From Sphagnum compactum (taxonomy: Eukaryota > Bryophyta > Sphagnopsida > Sphagnales), in contig OZ234499.1 of the NCBI GenBank assembly GCA_965153455.1, positions 13,326,271-13,390,270 of the forward strand: a stretch of DNA of 64,000 nt, given 5' to 3'. Below, one piece after another: positions 60,329 to 64,000 of the stretch. Made by a program: the position numbers and the translations under genes. Within the stretch, counting starts at the first letter, position 1. Each line of letters opens with the position of its first letter. Below the pieces are notes generated by a model. It was given only the letters and a program-made list of their open reading frames with translations, ran no database searches and was not told the DNA's origin.

Positions 60329-62823
60329 ATGGACGCCCACTCAAATATTATTCTCAATTTCCTGTCGAAATCAACATCTTTTCTTAAGTCTCCAAGTGAA
60401 CAATTGATATGCCTTTGTGCAGCTTATACCTCTAGGTTAATTGTCCACTTAGCTGAAGAGCTCACATGTAAAGACCATCACATCGTCCCACAATCAGAAG
60501 AGATTATAAGCGATGCTATAATTTTCGGTACAGATTGTGTACTTTGCATGTGTTTCTCTTTGTCATGATCATTTGCTCTTGAGAGTACTGATATGCTCCT
60601 GCTGAATTGTTTCAGGAATTGGTGGTCAAAGGAGACGGTGGCAGTGGTGACCGGCGCAAACAAGGGCATTGGGTTTGAGATTGTACGCCAGCTAGCCAAA
60701 CAGGGCATTACGGTTGTGCTTACAGCTCGGGATACAAACCGTGGAGAACGAGCTGTTGAATCGTTGAAATGCGAAGGGCTTCATGATAAAGTGAATTTCC
60801 ATTCACTTGATGTTCGCAGCGAGCAATCCGCCCTTGCACTTGCAGAGTGGTTGCGTGACACTTATGGTGGCATTGATATTCTGGTGAAGTACATACTTAA
60901 CTTAGCTCCCAACTGCAGCTTTCCAGTAGCTCCAACTATCCAACACATCATGAACTAGATTAGGTTTTGATGTTTAGGATTTAGGGTTTTGAGATTTGAA
61001 GTTGGTTGTGAGAATTCAATTGCTTGTTAGAATTTCAGAAGTAGATATAGTTTGAACACAAAATATGCATGATGACCATGAAGAACTGCTTGTAGATATA
61101 TATGAACTAGATTAGGTGTTGAGGTTTAGGGTTTTGGGATTTGAAATTGTTTGTGAGAATTCCAGAAGCAGATATAGTAGAACACAAGTATGCATGCTTA
61201 TTGAAGACTATGAAGAGTTCTGCTTTAGATAATGGTCTAAATTGTAACATGCTCTTGCTCAATGGATGATCAAAGGTATAATGCATTGAAGTAAGTCTTT
61301 TGGTTTGCTTCTTCAGATCAATAATGCAGCAATAGCAAGCATGGAGATAGGAGACACCTTTGAAGATGCGAAATCTCTACTAGATACTAATTATTTTGGT
61401 GTCAAGAATGTGACTAAGGCCTTGCTCCCACTTGCACGCAATACCCCTGGAGGTTTTCGAGTAGTTGTTGTATCATCTTCAGTTGGTCAACTCAAGGTAG
61501 CTACAAACTGGATCCATGCTCCATGATATTGGCAAGCAGAACTCCTCAGGCTTTCTCCAGACTTAAAATTGCATTCCAATAATCATAGATGATTCCTCTA
61601 AGAGAATTCTCTTAAATCATTTACTTCAATCATCACTGAATGCCATGTGTACTCAGCTGTGATGATTTCTTCAAGGTTTGAATGCTGCAAGACATAACTA
61701 TTGTCTTTAGCATAAATTTGGGCAAATTTCAGAACTCTTCTTACTCTTGTGAAGAGTTCAAGTGTAGTGTGTTCACAAAGTATAGGCCTTTGATATGTCA
61801 ATACCCCTTCCTCTTGCTCTGAAAAAATTTCAGAATTCTTTAATGTTAAGGAGAAGAAGGGACAGTGCCAAGCATCTGACAAGGTTAAGCTCAGATTGTG
61901 AACAAGGGTGTATGATCACACTGGTTAGGTAGCACCACTGCTCTTGTCGGGTACCAGCCTAGGTCACAAGGGGCTCAAACCCTTCATGAAGTCAGGCTTG
62001 GCTTGGGTGCCTTATCCTACACATTGAAGTGCATTGCATAGACTCAAGCTTTGGCTGTCTACAAGTAGAATCCATGAGGACAATGCCAAGGACCTGAGAA
62101 GGTCAAGAAGCTCTTGTGAACAAGGGTGTGTGATCATGCTTGTTGGGTACCACACTCTAGGTCACAAGGGCTCAAACCCTTTGTGAAGCCAGACTTCACT
62201 TGGGTGCCTTTACCCCATACATGAAGTGCATTGCATCCACTCAGGCTTGGGCTGTCAACAAGTAGAATCCATGATTTTCTTTGAGTCATGTTGTGATCAT
62301 CAATTGATCATCACTGTAAACATGGAAGTATAGTAACCTAACATTACTGTTATTGTTGTGTTGTGTTGATTTGTAAATTCAGGGCTTGGGGAACAACAAC
62401 AAATATCATAAAATTCTATCTGACCGGGAGAACATCACTGAAGACTTAGTTGATGATTTTGTATATAAGTACTTGGAGGAAGTAGAAAATGGAACATGGA
62501 AAGAAGGTGGTTGGCCTGACTGGACAAAACTGGGACAACAATTTCCATTTCGCACTTACTCTGTTTCCAAACTTGCAGTCAATGCTTATGTGAGTGCATT
62601 GCACAATACTTTTGCTGCTGCTAGGGGAAGAAAATTAGGGCAACTTGTCAATGTCTTCAGCTGCTGCCCTGGTCTTGTGGACACAGACTTAGGTTTCCTA
62701 GGTCGCCCTGTACCGAAGAAAACTCCTGAACAAGGTGCTGATACCCCAGTGTGGTTGGCCTTGTATTCTCCCAAAGGAGGCTCTGGAAAATTCTGGTCTG
62801 ATCGGAATGAAAAGGAGTTTTAG
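60329..62823 (+). CDS. Short-chain dehydrogenase/reductase (carbonyl reductase-like), 4 exons, 331 aa
   Basis: Exons: 60329-60435, 60616-60883, 61317-61496, 62383-62823. Phases close to 331 residues. This is an NADP(H)-dependent reductase of the plant carbonyl/menthone/salutaridine reductase group; the substrate cannot be read from sequence. Marks: WWSKETVAVVTGANKGIG with the TGxxxGxG cofactor motif (48-55), DVRSEQ, INNAA (126-130), catalytic SSS (178-180), catalytic YSVSK (244-248), CPGLVDTD and a C-terminal GGSGKFW. Exon 1 was chosen because its ATG frame reaches TCTAG|GTTAAT in the phase needed to rebuild Arg before NWWSKE; it would add about 35 residues not typical of the family. An ATG at 60593 inside intron 1 is an alternative start giving MLLLNCFRNWW. 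Introns 2 and 3 hold local duplications. Confidence 0.88.
60951..61195 (+). repeat. Direct duplication in SDR intron 2
   Basis: GAACTAGATTAGGT begins at about 60953 and 61105. Both copies run through TTTAGGGTTTTG(A/G)GATTTGAA, TGTGAGAATTC and CAGAAG(T/C)AGATATAG. The spacing is about 152 bases. Confidence 0.8.
61861..62275 (+). repeat. 218-bp tandem duplication in SDR intron 3
   Basis: GACA(G/A)TGCCAAG starts at 61861 and 62079. Both copies carry TGTGAACAAGGGTGT, TAGGTCACAAGG, GCTCAAACCC, GAAGTGCATTGCAT and ACAAGTAGAATCCATGA, with moderate divergence. Confidence 0.88.
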
Positions 62824-63965
62824 TATGTGTTGTTGATTACTGTACTAGGGAATGGAGTTCTACCCAAGAATGTGGCAAGCCCATTAGGGCAAGTTGTTGT
62901 TCTGATAATTGGTATCAGGTTTCACCTCAAACAACTAAGGACGGCACCTTACACAGAAGGTTCATTCCTCCCATAATAAGTTACCTTTAAGCATAAGGTT
63001 CCTCCTCCCCTAGCTTGCTTTGCTTTCAGCATTTTTTTGGGGGTTAAGTTTGCTTTCTTCAAGTGGGCTTGACAAGAGCTCCTTCTTTCATCCCCGTTAC
63101 TATCACGGTACTGAAAAAGGTCCTGAGCTTAAAAAATGAGTGCAGTTTTAGTAATTGCTCAAGTATTAGCTTTTGCATCTCCTCTATACAAGACTCTTGC
63201 CAAGGATTTGTAGTTTCACAATTTTGTCCAGCAATTGCAACAAAATGATCACCCAAATTTTGAAACATTGTGCAATTAAAATAATTTAATGACAAAGGGA
63301 GGAAGAAAATGAATGTTCAATACTCCCTTCATACTGCATTAAGGAAACTCAAAGAGGCAACCATAAGCAATCAAAACAAATGAACAAGAGTTGCAAGAAT
63401 CACATCTAACACCAAAACATGGAATTGTCGAAATTAGTAGAAGGTTAAACTGCAGATTTTTAGGTGTGTGCAACTTGTCATGTCGAAATGTAAACTCTAA
63501 GATCCACCAAAGTCTTTCAATCTGATTCAAATCCAGCTAAAACATTTAACTCCTCAAATAAAATCAGGCAAATGACCAATTCGACAATTGGATTGAAAGA
63601 TTTTCACCAAGAAGGAGACCTATTGATAATTTTGTATACCTACTTTATGCTAGACATTAGGGTTACTAAAGGTACATTCTCAAGTTCATGCCTCAAATAC
63701 ACTGTCTAAGTTTCTTTCTCATCTCATTTGTGGATTTGTTTGTCCATCCTCTCGAATGTTTTAGAGTGTGTCCCCATATGCTTGGACCCTTTTCTTATTT
63801 GTTCTTTGGGTTGTTTTTTCTTTGTAGGGAATGGGGACCTTCACACAAATATAAAAATAATAGATCAATTGTTAGACACTCTATCAATTTGTCATCACTC
63901 TACCTTGTTACATCTCTAGTCAACATCATAAAAGCTAAGTACAATGGCTAGAGAAATTTCTAACA
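62824..63965. other. SDR 3' flank and probable LTR
   Basis: The first part should hold the reductase 3' UTR. The last few hundred bases, ending CTAACA at 63965, look like the 3' end of an LTR because of the primer-binding-like site that follows. The LTR start was not located. Confidence 0.35.
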
Positions 63966-63977
63966 TGGTATGAAAGC
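63966..63977 (+). other. Probable primer-binding site of an LTR retrotransposon running off the window
   Basis: TGGTATGAAAGC differs at two bases from TGGTATCAGAGC, the usual site complementary to initiator-Met tRNA in plant LTR retrotransposons. It directly follows an LTR-like CTAACA end and is followed by TTGAGG, as in many copia elements. The element body would lie beyond the window. Confidence 0.5.
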
Positions 63978-64000
63978 TTGAGGGACTGAAACAAGAAGGT

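Noticed and set aside
1-64000. CRISPR arrays, bacterial operons, rRNA or tRNA genes
   Set aside because: The direct repeats seen lack regular unique spacers, the genes are spliced plant genes, and no cloverleaf or rRNA core was recognised.

Overview
This is a window of plant nuclear DNA: spliced genes with GT-AG introns, TTTAGGG-type telomere-like motifs, plant-specific gene families, and long AT-rich stretches holding decayed transposons. The eIF4A and POLLUX proteins read as land-plant orthologues. Some eIF4A residues ([16 protein letters not shown]) remind me of non-flowering plants, so a bryophyte, fern, lycophyte or gymnosperm is my best guess, at modest confidence. The species is not determined.

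Layout: 1-5.7 kb is intergenic with two related Tourist-like MITE copies. At 5.87-9.35 kb (+) lies an 8-exon TraB-domain gene. At 11.9-14.6 kb (-) is a complete 5-exon eIF4A gene, with an array of inverted motifs and a 33-bp minisatellite upstream. From 16.5 to 26.9 kb no gene is recognisable. At 26.9-29.3 kb (+) is a GH17 beta-1,3-glucanase with an extensin-like linker and a C-terminal X8/CBM43 domain; it carries an apparent frameshift and an uncertain start. A long imperfect foldback sits at 30.3-30.6 kb. At 33.1-39.95 kb (-) is a complete 12-exon POLLUX/DMI1-type ion channel with an unusual repeat tract in its N-terminus. From 41.5 to 55.3 kb a decayed Ty3/gypsy retrotransposon (-) appears to be inserted into a decayed hAT-like transposase gene (-). 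At 58.1-58.4 kb is another MITE with a TTA target duplication. At 60.3-62.8 kb (+) is a 4-exon short-chain dehydrogenase/reductase. The window ends at what looks like the LTR/primer-binding-site junction of another retrotransposon.

The five host genes do not form a functional cluster. They cover an organelle-associated TraB protein, translation initiation, cell-wall glucan hydrolysis, nuclear cation conductance (the calcium-spiking pathway of root symbiosis in angiosperms) and NADPH-dependent carbonyl reduction. Exon boundaries were placed by hand from splice consensus, reading phase and family conservation. In four of the five genes all phases close. In the glucanase one base is out of frame.
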